The translations under genes and the position numbers were made by a program. DNA of 35,040 nucleotides from Propionibacteriaceae bacterium (GTDB lineage Bacteria; Actinomycetota; Actinomycetes; Propionibacteriales; Propionibacteriaceae). Positions 1 through 10,493 of this stretch are shown in pieces. Location: positions 1 to 35,040 of the forward strand of contig JAITVA010000085.1 of assembly GCA_031286045.1 (NCBI GenBank). Reading direction: 5' to 3'. The notes under the pieces were generated by a model, which saw only the letters and a list, made by a program, of their open reading frames with translations, ran no database searches and was not told the origin of the DNA. Numbering within the stretch: the stretch's first letter is position 1; each line of letters opens with the position of its first letter.

Positions 1-53
1 GCCTCCCGACGATACTCCTCAGTAAACCTCCGCCGATGCTTACCCTCCGACAT
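1..53 (-). CDS. IS3-family transposase OrfA, N-terminal fragment
   Basis: On the minus strand, ATG at 53-51 opens a frame reading MSEGKHRRRFTEEYRRE up to the window edge. The basic RRRFTEEYRRE segment is the typical opening of IS3-family OrfA proteins, which begin with a helix-turn-helix that binds the element's ends. GGAGG lies about 8 bases upstream of the ATG on the minus strand. Only 17 codons are visible; the rest of OrfA and the OrfB integrase core would lie to the left. Its direction is opposite to the interrupted ABC transporter genes. Confidence 0.75.
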   Translation of the reverse strand, partial: MSEGKHRRRFTEEYRRE

Positions 54-111
54 GACACCATCCTCCCCCAGCCCAAAAGCCAAGTTCCCAGTGTCCGGAA
101 TTTGGGGTTCA
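1..111 (-). mobile_element. End of an IS3-family insertion sequence (partial)
   Basis: The 5' end of an insertion sequence lies at the left edge, read on the minus strand. It has the start of an OrfA transposase gene (1-53), a 58-base leader with a strong GGGGGAGG ribosome-binding site, and an outer end at about 111 reading TGAACCCCAAATTCCGG inward, which fits an IS3-family terminal inverted repeat beginning with TGA. From 112 on, the sequence is in frame with an ABC-transporter ATPase that lacks its N-terminus, so the element has inserted into that gene. The other end, the target duplication and most of the transposase are outside the window. The IS3 assignment is inferred from the OrfA start and the end sequence; the exact junction could differ by a few bases. 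Confidence 0.75.
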
Positions 112-693
112 CCTCAGACCCAGCCCGACGCCGGTACTGTCACCATCGTGGGAATGGACCCTCGGGCGGACCGTAAGTCCCTCTTCCAGCGGGTCGGCGT
201 CCAATTCCAGGAGGCGCGTCACGCCGACAACATCACGGTGGCCGAACTCTGCCAGGAGACGGCCTGTCTCTATTCCTCCCCGGCCGACTATTCAGTGTTG
301 CTGGAACGCTTCGGACTGTCGGACAAGGCCAAACAGCCTGTGTCTGAGATCTCGGGCGGTCAGCGCCAACGACTGTTCGTCATCCTGGCTCTTCTGCCTG
401 ATCCTGATGTTGTCTTCCTCGACGAGTTGACCACCGGCTTGGACATCCGAGCGCGCCGGGAAGTGTGGTCCTGTCTGACCGAACTCAAGAACCAAGGCCT
501 GACTGTCTTCCTCAGCTCGCACCACATGGATGAGGTCGAAGCGCTCTGCGACCGCATCATGATCCTGAGACAGGGTCGGACAGTCTTCGCTGGCACGGTG
601 GCCGAGGCCATTGAGTCCAGTGGCCACCAGCGCCTGGACGACGCCTACCTGTGGTACTCCGACGAAGAGGGGGAGCCTCATGCGAGCCTTTAG
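112..693 (+). pseudogene. ABC-transporter ATPase, N-terminus lost to IS insertion
   Basis: The remaining 193 codons hold the C-terminal two thirds of an ABC-2-type export ATPase: a Q-loop region (VGVQFQE), a signature motif (ISGGQ), a Walker B segment (VVFLDELTTGLD, with Leu where most relatives have Pro) and the switch His (SSHHMDEVEAL). The Walker A P-loop and about 60 N-terminal residues are missing because IS3-family sequence ends at about 111. An ATG at 52 inside the insertion sequence is in frame and could give a chimera, but it still lacks Walker A, so ATP binding should be abolished. The 3' end overlaps the start of the permease gene by 14 bases, so the two were once a translationally coupled exporter pair, possibly for drug or antimicrobial efflux. 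Confidence 0.85.
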
Positions 694-1423
694 CACGATG
701 TTGCGCGTCGAGTCGAAACTCTCCTTGCGTGACATGAACATGCCGATTTTCGCCCTCGCGATGCCAGTTGCCGTGATGGTCGTCATCGGCGCCATTTTCG
801 GACAGCAGCCAGCCTACGAGGGCGCGCCGTACAGCTTCGTGGCCCAGTCATTCGCAGCTGTTTCCACTATCGCGATCATCGCCGGTGGGGTGATGGGTTT
901 GCCCATGTTGATCTCGGAATACCGTCACCGTAAGGTGCTGAAGCGCTACCAGGTCACGCCGGTCAGCCCGGCGCTGATCCTCGGCGTTCATCTGGTGATC
1001 TACAGTCTGTATGCGATTGTGTCGCTCGGACTGGTCTTCCTGGTCGCCGCGCTCGGTTTTGGTTACCGATTGCCCGGTTCCTGGCTGGGTTTCCTGGGCG
1101 GTTTCGTCTTGGTGATGGTGGCGATCTTCAGCATCGGCCTTCTGGTCGGAGGCCTGGCCCCCAATCCGAAGATCGCGGGAGTGATCGCCTCCCTGCTCTA
1201 CTTCCCCATGCTGGCGTTGTCCGGGTCAACCCTGCCCTACGAGGTCATGCCGCCGGTCATGCGGGCAGTGGCCGACATCCTGCCTGCGACCCAGGGAGTC
1301 AAGCTACTGAAGGCGACGTCTCTGGGGCTGCCAACCAGTGACATGCTGGCGCCCTGTCTGATCATGGCTGGCTTGGCTGTGGTCTGCGGCGTCCTGGCGG
1401 TTCGATTCTTCCGTTGGGAATGA
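680..1423 (+). CDS. ABC-2 family transporter permease
   Basis: This 247-residue membrane protein has about six hydrophobic segments and the layout of ABC-2 exporter permeases: a short cytoplasmic N-terminus (MRAFSTMLRVESKLSLRD), a first membrane span, a cytoplasmic loop with EYRHRKVLKRYQVTPVSP, and a late LSGSTLPYEVMP segment before the last span. The start at 680 has GAGGGGGAG just upstream and overlaps the ATPase gene by 14 bases; a longer in-frame ATG at 611 lies deep inside that gene and is unlikely. It should form the membrane channel with the ATPase encoded upstream. That ATPase is broken by the insertion sequence, so the permease is probably non-functional here unless another ATPase substitutes. 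The substrate cannot be told from the sequence. Confidence 0.85.
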   Translation: MRAFSTMLRVESKLSLRDMNMPIFALAMPVAVMVVIGAIFGQQPAYEGAPYSFVAQSFAAVSTIAIIAGGVMGLPMLISEYRHRKVLKRYQVTPVSPALILGVHLVIYSLYAIVSLGLVFLVAALGFGYRLPGSWLGFLGGFVLVMVAIFSIGLLVGGLAPNPKIAGVIASLLYFPMLALSGSTLPYEVMPPVMRAVADILPATQGVKLLKATSLGLPTSDMLAPCLIMAGLAVVCGVLAVRFFRWE

Positions 1424-1514
1424 GGATCCTGGACGGGGGACCGGCGCCGTCAGATAAGCCTTCTGCGGCTCGAAGGCCCCCGCTCTCGTCGTCGGAACCT
1501 CTAGGATGATGGCC

Positions 1515-2363
1515 ATGACAGCACTCAAAATGGATGGAAAAGCGCAGGCGGCGGCGATCAAACTGGAGTTGGCTGACCGGGTGGCCGACCTCAAGCGACG
1601 TCAGATCCATCCCGGTTTGGGCACCCTCTTGATCGGGGACGATCCGGCCAGCCAGATCTACGTGGCGGGCAAGCACCGCGACTGCGCCGAGGTCGGCATC
1701 GAGTCGATTCGGATCGACTTGCCGGCCACGGCCAGTTCTGACGAGGTCGCCCGTGTCATCGGCCAACTCAACGCTGATCCGGCCTGCACCGGGTACATCG
1801 TTCAGTTGCCGCTACCAAGGCACCTTGATGAGAACTGGGCTTTGTCTCTGATCGACCCGAGCAAGGACGCCGATGGCCTGCATCCGATGAGCCTGGGCAA
1901 GCTGGTCTTGGGTATGCCAGGGCCGCTGCCCTGCACGCCGCGCGGCATCATCGAATTGTTACGGCGCTACGAGGTCGAACTGAACGGAGCGCACGTCTGC
2001 GTCATCGGTCGCGGCACCACAGTCGGACGTCCTCTGGGCTTGATGCTGACCAGACGCAGTGAGAATGCCACCGTGACCCTGTGTCATACCGGCACCCGCG
2101 ACCTGGCTGATCAAACCCGCCAGGCTGACATCGTCATCGCCGCGGCCGGTCGGGCGGGCATGCTCACAGCCTCCATGGTCAAGCCTGGCGCGGTCGTCGT
2201 CGATGTCGGCGTCACCCGAGTCGATGGCAAGCCCCGAGGTGACGTGGCGGCGGACGTCTGGGAGGTCGCCTCAATGGTCACGCCCAACCCGGGTGGGGTC
2301 GGTCCGATGACGCGGGCGATGTTGTTGGCCAACGTCGTCGACGCGGCGGTGGAGTCGGTCTGA
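1515..2363 (+). CDS. folD: Bifunctional methylenetetrahydrofolate dehydrogenase / methenyltetrahydrofolate cyclohydrolase
   Basis: FolD interconverts 5,10-methylene- and 10-formyl-tetrahydrofolate in the cytoplasm, supplying one-carbon units for purine, fMet and thymidylate synthesis. Seen in the 282-residue protein: the YxxxK motif (YVAGK, Lys about 53), QLPLP (about 97), KDADG (about 117), PCTPRG, a GRGTTVGRP dinucleotide-binding loop (about 165) and PGGVGPMT near the C-terminus. Length matches the family. ATGs also occur at 1506 and 1509; 1515 is preferred because a TAGGAT -10-like hexamer (1502-1507) ends 7 bases before it and there is no ribosome-binding site, as in a leaderless transcript. 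The next gene overlaps as TGATG. It works in the same metabolic area as purL further along the window. Confidence 0.96.
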   Translation: MTALKMDGKAQAAAIKLELADRVADLKRRQIHPGLGTLLIGDDPASQIYVAGKHRDCAEVGIESIRIDLPATASSDEVARVIGQLNADPACTGYIVQLPLPRHLDENWALSLIDPSKDADGLHPMSLGKLVLGMPGPLPCTPRGIIELLRRYEVELNGAHVCVIGRGTTVGRPLGLMLTRRSENATVTLCHTGTRDLADQTRQADIVIAAAGRAGMLTASMVKPGAVVVDVGVTRVDGKPRGDVAADVWEVASMVTPNPGGVGPMTRAMLLANVVDAAVESV

Positions 2364-2734
2364 TGTCGTCATCCGATCTGGATCGGGCGAGGCGGGCGGC
2401 GACAGGTGAGCGCGAGGCTCCACCTGTCGTCGGCCCGCGATGGTGGACCCGTTTGGTCGACGACCGGGGGCCTCTCGGCGGCATTCGGCGGCAATGGCCC
2501 TGGCTCATCGTGGTGGTGTTCGTCGTGGTCGGCCTGGCTTTGGTCGCTTCCCGTCAGTGGCGGTGGGGGGCCGGTGTGATCGGCGCAGGCATGATCATGG
2601 CCGGAGTCTTTCGCAGCACCATGCGCGATCCGGGCATCTTGGCGATCCGTGGACACCGCTGGATCGACCTGTGCTTCTACTATGGCTTGGGGGTGTCCAC
2701 GGTCGTCTTCGCCGTCATCGTTCCACAGCCGTGA
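2363..2734 (+). CDS. DUF3017 membrane protein
   Basis: A 123-residue protein with a charged N-terminus (about 45 residues) and three predicted membrane spans (WLIVVVFVVVGLALVAS, WGAGVIGAGMIMAGVF and CFYYGLGVSTVVFAVIV), separated by the conserved-looking MRDPGILAIRGHRWID loop. This matches the small actinobacterial DUF3017 family, which commonly sits directly after folD. The start codon shares bases with the folD stop (TGATG), so the two are translationally coupled. No biochemical role is known for the family; the link to folate metabolism is only by position. The N-terminus overlaps nothing else, and no alternative start looks better. Confidence 0.85.
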   Translation: MSSSDLDRARRAATGEREAPPVVGPRWWTRLVDDRGPLGGIRRQWPWLIVVVFVVVGLALVASRQWRWGAGVIGAGMIMAGVFRSTMRDPGILAIRGHRWIDLCFYYGLGVSTVVFAVIVPQP

Positions 2735-2857
2735 TCATCGGTTCCCTGGGGCGCGGGGTCAGCGGTCGCGGCCCGGACGTGATCTCGGCGTCATACTGCT
2801 GAAACATGGACAGTGAAAAATAGCTCGTCTGTAAAAGATTCCGGAAGGATGAGCATA

Positions 2858-3649
2858 ATGGCACGAATGGCAAAGATCGCGGCTGTGTCGGCGGGGATGG
2901 TCCTCGTCTTGACCGGCTGCTCCAGTGGCGACGACCAACCCAGTGCGAACAACTCCCTGGGGACAATCACGGCGGGCTCCTTGACGGTGTGCTCCGACCC
3001 GCCTTTCGCACCATTCGAGTTCGAGGACGCGTCTTCTCCATCGGGCTACTCCGGTTTCGACATCGATGTCTCTGACGCCATCGCCACGAAGCTGGGCTTG
3101 AAGCTGGTCGTGGTCGACACGGACTTCGACGCACTGCAATCAGGCGCCTCACTGGACGCGGGAGTGTGCGACATGGGGGCCTCGGGGATCACCATCACCG
3201 AAGACCGCAAGTCCAGTATCGACTTTTCCGCTCCGTATTATGACTCTTTGCAGTCCTTATTGGTGGCCAAAGCCTCCGGGATCACATCGCTGGATGACTT
3301 GGCGGGCAAGAACATCGGGGTGCAGACCGGCTCGACCGGTGAACACTATGCCAATGAGAACAAGCCCGATTCTGCGACGGTTGTGAGTTTCCCGTCCGAC
3401 GGGGAGATGTGGGTGGCCATTCAGGCGGGCCAGGTCGACGCCTTGTTGGAGGACTTCCCGATCAACCACAATCATGCCAAGGCCGATCCGCTGTACACCG
3501 TGGTCGGCAAGTATCAGACCAACGAGCAGTATGGGCTGACATTTGCCAAGGGCAAGAATCCGACGCTGGTGGCGGCGGTGGACGCCCAATTGGAGACCAT
3601 GCGTTCCGACGGGACGTACGACAAGATCTACGACAAGTACTTCAGTTGA
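2858..3649 (+). CDS. Amino-acid ABC transporter substrate-binding lipoprotein
   Basis: The 263-residue protein begins with a lipoprotein signal peptide (MARMAKIAAV...VLTGC; lipobox Cys at 21), so it should be lipid-anchored outside the membrane. The mature part is a family 3 solute-binding protein (SBP_bac_3): LTVCSDPPFAPFEFED, SGFDIDVSDAIATKLG, SGITITEDRKSSIDFSAPYY and KIYDKYF at the end. These proteins bind polar amino acids or related compounds; the exact ligand cannot be read here. The start at 2858 is favoured because GGAAGG lies 9 bases upstream; in-frame ATGs at 2813 and 2849 are possible. It heads a three-gene uptake operon with the permease and ATPase that follow. Confidence 0.93.
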   Translation: MARMAKIAAVSAGMVLVLTGCSSGDDQPSANNSLGTITAGSLTVCSDPPFAPFEFEDASSPSGYSGFDIDVSDAIATKLGLKLVVVDTDFDALQSGASLDAGVCDMGASGITITEDRKSSIDFSAPYYDSLQSLLVAKASGITSLDDLAGKNIGVQTGSTGEHYANENKPDSATVVSFPSDGEMWVAIQAGQVDALLEDFPINHNHAKADPLYTVVGKYQTNEQYGLTFAKGKNPTLVAAVDAQLETMRSDGTYDKIYDKYFS

Positions 3650-3694
3650 GGACTCAGCTGATCGCCGGGAGCCGGCGTGTGGCGAAGGATCATG

Positions 3695-4488
3695 ATGACG
3701 CTGAATGATATCCGTCCGACAGTGCGGCGGCGCATCGCCCGTGTGACGTCGTACGTGGTCTTCCTCGCCTTGGTCGTGGTGGTGATCGCCACGGCCGACT
3801 GGGGGATCATCGTCGACAAGTTCTTCAACCCCATGGTCACGGGCAAGATGTGGCCAGGGATTCTACGGGCCGCGCTCAACACCGTGCTTTACACCCTGAT
3901 CAGCTTCGCCGTCGGCTTGGTGGCGGCGGTGGTGTTCGCGCTGATGAAGATGTCCAAGGGACCCTTCCGCTGGTTCGCCACCGTCTACATTGAGATCTTT
4001 CGCGGTATTCCGGCCATGCTGACCATCTTCATCATGGCTCTGGGTATGCCAATCGCTTTCAATGGGCTCAAGTTCCCCGGTGGCACAACCGGCGGCGGCT
4101 TGGTCGGTCTTATGCTTGTGACTAGCGCTTACACTGCTGAGATCATCCGCTCGGGCATCGTGGCGGTTCCCAAGGGACAGCGTGAGGCGGCTCGTTCTTT
4201 GGGCATGTCGCACATGCGCACGACCGTGACGGTGATCCTGCCCCAGGCCTTCCGCATCGTCATCCCACCCCTGACCAATGAGATTGTCATGTTGCTGAAG
4301 GACACCTCTTTGCTGGGAATCGTCGGAGCGACCATGATGTCGAAGGAGCTGACTTTCTTCGGTCGCGACGGCATGACGACCTATGGCAATCCGACGCCGC
4401 TGTTTGTGGCAGCGGTCATCTATTTGATCATCACGATTCCGTTGACCTACGTGGTGTCTCGGTTGGAGAAGAGAATGGCGGTGAAGAA

Positions 4489-4492
<4 letters not shown>
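3695..4492 (+). CDS. Amino-acid ABC transporter permease
   Basis: A 265-residue inner-membrane protein of the His/Glu/Gln/Arg permease family. It has about five membrane spans and the cytoplasmic EAA loop ([20 protein letters not shown]) that contacts the ATPase, followed by [15 protein letters not shown] and [12 protein letters not shown], both typical of this family. It forms the translocation channel for the substrate delivered by the lipoprotein encoded upstream. The ATG at 3695 sits 6 bases after AAGG; ATG at 3692 and GTG at 3677 are in-frame alternatives. Its last four bases overlap the ATPase gene (ATGA), which indicates translational coupling. A single permease gene implies a homodimeric channel. 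Confidence 0.94.
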
Positions 4493-5274
<782 letters not shown>

Positions 5275-5334
5275 GCACGCCCAGACCTGAGGATGTGCGC
5301 GCGCCCGACCATCACCGGTTCTGGCGGCACGGTG

Positions 5335-5405
5335 TCAGTTGTGCTTGTCAACACTGAGTTCTGCGCTGGCCTGTGGGTGGAACATTCCCGAGCTGACACA
5401 ACTGA
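5335..5405. repeat. 9-bp inverted repeat upstream of the nucleotidase gene
   Basis: TCAGTTGTG (5335-5343) and its exact reverse complement CACAACTGA (5397-5405) are separated by 53 bases. They lie in the 267-base leader between the amino-acid transporter operon and the UshA-like gene, next to an AT-rich stretch (5403-5435) that could hold a promoter. Two operator half-sites with DNA looping is one possibility; chance is another. No actinobacterial PHO box was recognised in this region. Confidence 0.3.
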
Positions 5406-5541
5406 TATTAATTGAATACATGATTATGTGTCCAGGGTCGAAGACACTATGCTGAGACGAGGTTGATCCGGGGCCCTGAAATCCACTGTGGTGTGGGATT
5501 CGAACCAGTTGAGGGCCGTCGGTTTTGGAAAGGAACATAGA

Positions 5542-8025
5542 GTGTCGTATTTCTCGCGTAAGGTCGTCGCGGGGATGGCTGCTGTGGTGCTCGGTTTGTC
5601 CGGTGTCGCCTCTGTCGCCCCCCATGCTTTGGCTGATCCTGGCAGTGGCGATGTGGCGATCGAGCCCACTGAGGCCACACTGGCGGATGTGACAACATTG
5701 CCCGTCCACATTTTCACATTCAACGATTTCCACGGACGCATCGATGATCCAGGAATCACGCTTCCATTTGTCAACGCCCTCCAGAAGGCGGTGTTGGTTG
5801 ACAACAACAGAGACGACTCAATGGTCGTCAGCGCGGGTGACAACATTGGAGCCTCGCTGTTCAACTCAGCTATCGCCGAAGACGTGCCGACCATTCAACT
5901 CCTGAATGACCTCGCTGCCACCGACGGCATCAATTTCAAGGCCTCTGCGGTCGGCAACCACGAGTTCGACACCGGTTTTTCCGATTTGCGCGATCGTGTC
6001 ATTGGCAGCAATGGTGGTGGCTTGGTTCAAGGCTGGGAGTACCTGGGCGCCAACGTGGTCTCGAAGGCCACGGGTCAGCCCGTTCTCAAGCCCTATTCGA
6101 TCTATACCTTGGGCAATGGGCTGACCGTCGGTGTGGTCGCGGCGGTCACCGAAGGCGTGCCTTCACTGGTCACGCCCGCCGGTATCGCTGAGCTGAACTT
6201 CACCGATCCAGTCGCGGCGGTCAACACTTACGCCGCCCAACTGAAAGACGGCAAAGCCAGCAATGGCGAGGCGGATATCGTCCTGGCGGTCTATCACGAG
6301 GGCGCGTCGGTGACCTCGTCACTCGACGACGCCATGAGGGCCTCCGAGGTCTTCACCCACATCGTCAACGACACCTCCGCCAGTGTGGACGCCATCGTCA
6401 ACGGTCATACTCATCAGTTGTACTCGTGGACCGGCGCAGGCGAGCAAGACCCCCAGGGGATGGACCACCACCAGGGTCGCCCCGTGGTTCAGGCGGCCAG
6501 CTATGGCACAGCCATCGGCCAGATCGATCTCACCGTGAACGCCACAACCAAGGCCGTCCTGTCCGCACAGGTGGGCGCCATCCCGGTGACCAGCAAGGAT
6601 CCAGTCGATTTGAGTCTCGGCTCGATGCAAATCATCAGCAACCATGTCAAGGCGGCGGTGGACGAGGCGAAGATCTTGGGCGCGCCGACCGTCGCGTCGG
6701 TGGCGGCCGACATCACCACCGCGTACACCGGTGGCGAATGGGTGTCTGGGACCTATCGTGACCAGGCCACCATGATCTATCAGAACACCGAAACTGCGAC
6801 CCGCGACGACCGAGCCAGTGAGTCAAGCTTGGCCCGACTGGCGGCCAACGCCTTCCTTGACACGGCCGAGACTTCCCCTGTCATCGGCGGGGCCGATATC
6901 GGCATCATCAACGCCGGCGGTGGACTGAGAAACGAGTTGCTGTACAACGCCGACGGGACGATCAGTTACGGCGGCGCCAACGCCATCATGCCCTTCGCCA
7001 ACAACTTGTGGACCGTCGAGTTGACCGGCGCCCAGTTCAAGCAGTTCCTCGAAGAGCAGTGGCAGACCTGGCCTGACGGCACGGTGGCTCCGCGGCCCTT
7101 CGTCAACACCGGGGTCTCCTCGAACGTGTCGTACACCGTCAACACCGATGTGCGCACCGCCGACCCCTGCACCCTGGAAGAGGGCTGCGCCTGGAACGAT
7201 CCGGGCAGCCATGTGACCTCGGTCTTCATCAACGGCGAGCCGCTTGACCCCGAGCGGACCTACAAGATCATCACGATCTCCTACCTGATCTCCGGTGGCG
7301 ACAACTACCGTGTGATGGCTGAGGGTTCCAACCCGACTGACACCGGTTTGCTCGACCGTGACGCCTGGATCGACTACCTGAAGAAGTCCTCCGGGGTGAC
7401 GACGACCCAGTCGACCCCGACCAAGAAGATCGAGCCGGACTTCATGCGCCCCTCGGTGGTGGTCTCCAATCTGACCCCGGCGACCGCCCCGATGCAGGCG
7501 ACGACCGTCACCGCCGGTCAGAATCTGACGGCGTCCCTGTCGCGGCTGGACCTGACCTCGCTCGGCAGCCCCGCCAACACCACGATCGTGTCCTACCTCA
7601 ATCCGATCGCTCAGGCCGGTCAAGATCCGACCCTCGGCGTCGAGTTGGGCACCTCTGCGGTGACCGCTCCCGGTGATCAGGCCGGTTGTCAGGCGGCCGG
7701 TGTCCCGGCTGAGCTGCTGTCCTACTCTGCCGACGCGACCGCCCCGTCCTCCAACGGCTGCGCCAAGCTCGACGTCACGATTCCGACGGACACGGCAGCC
7801 GGAGATTACATCGTGACCACCTTCGCTTGGCCAAGCATGACCATGGTGATGTTCCAGGTGCATGTCGATGCGGCCCCGGTCGTGTCTCCGGTGGTTCCAG
7901 GGGCGAGCGCCAAGACCGGCGGCCAGGTCATCTCGCCGAGTCGGTCGCAGGCTCCTGTGGTGGTCCTGGCCTTGGCGGCTGTGATGGTGATGGCTATCGC
8001 CTCCTACCGCCTCACCCGGCCATGA
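5542..8025 (+). CDS. Secreted UshA-like 5'-nucleotidase / metallophosphoesterase
   Basis: The 827-residue protein hydrolyses extracellular nucleotides or related phosphoesters, releasing nucleosides and phosphate. An N-terminal signal peptide (about 1-31, ending APHALA) leads into a calcineurin-like metallophosphatase domain with FNDFHG (60-65), GDN (99-101), GNHE (138-141), YHEG (about 251) and GHTH (288-291), all metal or active-site motifs. The 5'-nucleotidase C-terminal domain follows, with NAGGGLRNEL and ISYLISGGDNYRVM. The extra C-terminal region ends in a SAKTGG sequence, a hydrophobic span and Arg residues, resembling a cell-wall sorting signal. GTG at 5542 is chosen because GGAAAGGA is 7 bases upstream and the signal peptide starts there; an upstream ATG at 5488 is in frame. 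A strong terminator follows at 8067. Confidence 0.9.
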   Translation: MSYFSRKVVAGMAAVVLGLSGVASVAPHALADPGSGDVAIEPTEATLADVTTLPVHIFTFNDFHGRIDDPGITLPFVNALQKAVLVDNNRDDSMVVSAGDNIGASLFNSAIAEDVPTIQLLNDLAATDGINFKASAVGNHEFDTGFSDLRDRVIGSNGGGLVQGWEYLGANVVSKATGQPVLKPYSIYTLGNGLTVGVVAAVTEGVPSLVTPAGIAELNFTDPVAAVNTYAAQLKDGKASNGEADIVLAVYHEGASVTSSLDDAMRASEVFTHIVNDTSASVDAIVNGHTHQLYSWTGAGEQDPQGMDHHQGRPVVQAASYGTAIGQIDLTVNATTKAVLSAQVGAIPVTSKDPVDLSLGSMQIISNHVKAAVDEAKILGAPTVASVAADITTAYTGGEWVSGTYRDQATMIYQNTETATRDDRASESSLARLAANAFLDTAETSPVIGGADIGIINAGGGLRNELLYNADGTISYGGANAIMPFANNLWTVELTGAQFKQFLEEQWQTWPDGTVAPRPFVNTGVSSNVSYTVNTDVRTADPCTLEEGCAWNDPGSHVTSVFINGEPLDPERTYKIITISYLISGGDNYRVMAEGSNPTDTGLLDRDAWIDYLKKSSGVTTTQSTPTKKIEPDFMRPSVVVSNLTPATAPMQATTVTAGQNLTASLSRLDLTSLGSPANTTIVSYLNPIAQAGQDPTLGVELGTSAVTAPGDQAGCQAAGVPAELLSYSADATAPSSNGCAKLDVTIPTDTAAGDYIVTTFAWPSMTMVMFQVHVDAAPVVSPVVPGASAKTGGQVISPSRSQAPVVVLALAAVMVMAIASYRLTRP

Positions 8026-8066
8026 GTGCCATGATTGACAAGGGATGATCCTCAGTCATTCCGAAG

Positions 8067-8097
8067 GTGCGCCGCCTGGTTGGTTCAGGCGGCGCAC
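8067..8097 (+). terminator. Strong hairpin terminator after the nucleotidase gene
   Basis: A perfect 12-bp stem, GTGCGCCGCCTG paired with CAGGCGGCGCAC, closes a 7-base loop (GTTGGTT), 41 bases after the nucleotidase stop. The following bases (TGGTCTTAT) are only weakly T-rich, as is common for GC-rich actinobacterial terminators. It separates the nucleotidase from purL. Confidence 0.75.
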
Positions 8098-8240
8098 TGG
8101 TCTTATGGGGGGATGAGAGGTTCGAACCCAATGACCTTGCGGCGGAATCTCTCAGTCAAGGTGACGGGCATTCGGGCCTGCCGTGTCCTACGCGGTGGAT
8201 GCCCCGCAAGGTGACCAGGGTCGCACGGTAGGGTAGTGGC

Positions 8241-10493
8241 GTGGTCGATACTGTGACGGCGGCGCGAAGCACGCCGGATGTTGAGCAGCCTTGGGCTGAG
8301 TTGGGGTTGAGGCAAAGCGAGTACCAGCGCATTCGAGAGATCTTGGGTCGGCGTCCGACCGGCTGCGAACTGGCGATGTACTCAGTGATGTGGAGCGAGC
8401 ATTGCTCGTACAAGTCATCGAAACTCCATCTCAAGCGTTTCGGTGTCTTGGAGCCGACCACCCCGCGAGGACCTCTGCTGGCCGGGATCGGCGAACAGGC
8501 CGGAGTGGTCGATGTCGGTGACGTCTGGGCGGTGACCTTCAAGATCGAGTCGCACAACCACCCGAGTTATGTCGAGCCCTATCAGGGCGCGGCCACCGGT
8601 GTCGGCGGGATCGTGCGTGACATCTTGGCCATGGGGGCGAGACCCGTCGCCGTGATGGATCCACTGCGTTTCGGGCCGCTCGACGCGCCCGACACGGCCC
8701 GAGTGCTGCCCGGTGTGGTCGCAGGCGTGGGCGGTTATGGCAACTGCCTGGGGCTTCCCAACATCGGCGGCGAACTGGTCTTCGACCAGTCTTACGCTGG
8801 CAATCCACTTGTCAACGCCTTGTGTGTGGGCGTGTTGCGCCATGAGGACATGCAGCGCGCGGCTGCCACCGGCGTCGGCAACAAGGTCATTCTTTATGGC
8901 GCCAGGACTGGCGGCGACGGCATCGGCGGAGCCTCCATTCTGGCTTCCGAGACGTTCACGGCCGGTGGGCCGACCAAGCGTCCCAGTGTCCAGGTGGGCG
9001 ACCCTTTCATGGAGAAGCTGCTCATCGAATGCACCCTTGAACTGTTCCAAGCCGGTGTGGTGTTGGGGATTCAGGACTTCGGTGCGGCCGGCCTGAGTTG
9101 CGCCACCTCGGAGCTGGCCTCGGCTGGTTCGGGGGGAATGCATATCGATCTTGACTCGGTGCCCTTGCGTGATTCGACTCTGGCGCCCGAAGAGATTCTG
9201 ATGAGTGAGTCGCAAGAGCGCATGATGGCAGTGGTGAGACCGGACGATGTCGCTCGTTTCATGGAGATCTGCGCCCGCTGGGATGTCTTGGCCACCGTCG
9301 TCGGCGAGGTCACCGAGGGCGACCATCTGATGATTGACTGGCGTGGCGAGCGGGTGGTCGATGTCGATCCCAAGACGGTGGCCCATGAGGGACCGACCTA
9401 TGATCGACCCGTCGCCCGGCCCGATTGGCTTGATCGCACACGCGCCGACGACGCGGAGAGTTTGCCTCGCCCGACCACGGCGGACGGTCTCAAGCATGAC
9501 CTGCTGGCACTGATCGCCTCACCGAATCTGGCTGACGTTTCTTGGGTGACGAATCAATATGACCACTACGTCCGAGGAAACTCTGCCCTGGCCCAGCCGG
9601 AGGATTCCGGAATGCTGCGCATTGACGAGGCCACAGGCTTGGGCATCGCCTTGGCGACGGACTGTAACTCTCGCTTCGAGTACCTCGATCCCTACCGTGG
9701 GGCTCAGATCGCCTTGGCTGAGGCCTACCGCAACGTCGCCATCACCGGGGCGGAACCGGTGGCGATCACGGACTGCCTCAACTTCGGCTCGCCCGAAGAT
9801 CCTGAGATCATGTGGCAGTTCGTCGAAGCGATCAAGGGCTTGGTGGACGGCTGTGGTGAGTTCGGCACGCCTGTGACTGGCGGCAATGTCTCCTTCTATA
9901 ACAAGACTGCTGACCAGGCGATCCTCCCCACGGCGGTGGTGGGGATGCTGGGCGTGATCGACGACGTGGCTGACCGGATTCACTCCGGCTTCGTCCATGA
10001 CGGCGACGCGATCTATCTGTTGGGTCAGACCCGCGAGGAGCTGTCGGGTTCAGCTTGGGCCGGTGTGGTCCACAACCATCTGGGCGGCGTTCCGCCGCTG
10101 GTGGATTTCGAGGAGCACCGGCGCTTGGTGAGCTTCTTCCAGACCGCCTCGAAGACCCATCTGTTGGCTTCAGCCCATGATCTCAGCGACGGTGGTTTGG
10201 GTGTGGCCTTGCTGGAGTGCTGTTTCCGCAAGGGATTGGGCGCCGAGGTCGATCTTCAAGGCGACGCCTTCGTCGCCTTGTTCGCCGAGTCGACCGGGCG
10301 TGTGCTGATCAGTTGCGCGGCCGAGAACCAGGCGGCGGTGGAGGCGCTGGCGACCCAGTGTGGCGTCACGATCACCGACTTGGGCCAGGTGCGCGCCGCA
10401 GGTCGGCTGGTTGTGGCCAATCAGTTCAGCCTCGATCTGTGCGAGGCACGCCGCGCCTGGGAGGCGACCATTCCGGCGGCCTTGGGGCGCTAG
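8241..10493 (+). CDS. purL: Phosphoribosylformylglycinamidine synthase II (small-type PurL)
   Basis: This 750-residue enzyme is the synthetase subunit of FGAM synthase, the fourth step of purine synthesis, using ATP and ammonia delivered by PurQ with PurS. Recognisable segments: [16 protein letters not shown] near the N-terminus, [21 protein letters not shown] and [19 protein letters not shown] (ATP/substrate binding), then [16 protein letters not shown] and [19 protein letters not shown], the second half of the internal repeat. Its length fits the small bacterial form rather than the about 1300-residue PurL. GTG at 8241 lies 6 bases after TAGGGT (8229-8234) without a clear ribosome-binding site, suggesting a leaderless mRNA. 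purQ and purS are not adjacent in this window. Confidence 0.96.
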   Translation: MVDTVTAARSTPDVEQPWAELGLRQSEYQRIREILGRRPTGCELAMYSVMWSEHCSYKSSKLHLKRFGVLEPTTPRGPLLAGIGEQAGVVDVGDVWAVTFKIESHNHPSYVEPYQGAATGVGGIVRDILAMGARPVAVMDPLRFGPLDAPDTARVLPGVVAGVGGYGNCLGLPNIGGELVFDQSYAGNPLVNALCVGVLRHEDMQRAAATGVGNKVILYGARTGGDGIGGASILASETFTAGGPTKRPSVQVGDPFMEKLLIECTLELFQAGVVLGIQDFGAAGLSCATSELASAGSGGMHIDLDSVPLRDSTLAPEEILMSESQERMMAVVRPDDVARFMEICARWDVLATVVGEVTEGDHLMIDWRGERVVDVDPKTVAHEGPTYDRPVARPDWLDRTRADDAESLPRPTTADGLKHDLLALIASPNLADVSWVTNQYDHYVRGNSALAQPEDSGMLRIDEATGLGIALATDCNSRFEYLDPYRGAQIALAEAYRNVAITGAEPVAITDCLNFGSPEDPEIMWQFVEAIKGLVDGCGEFGTPVTGGNVSFYNKTADQAILPTAVVGMLGVIDDVADRIHSGFVHDGDAIYLLGQTREELSGSAWAGVVHNHLGGVPPLVDFEEHRRLVSFFQTASKTHLLASAHDLSDGGLGVALLECCFRKGLGAEVDLQGDAFVALFAESTGRVLISCAAENQAAVEALATQCGVTITDLGQVRAAGRLVVANQFSLDLCEARRAWEATIPAALGR

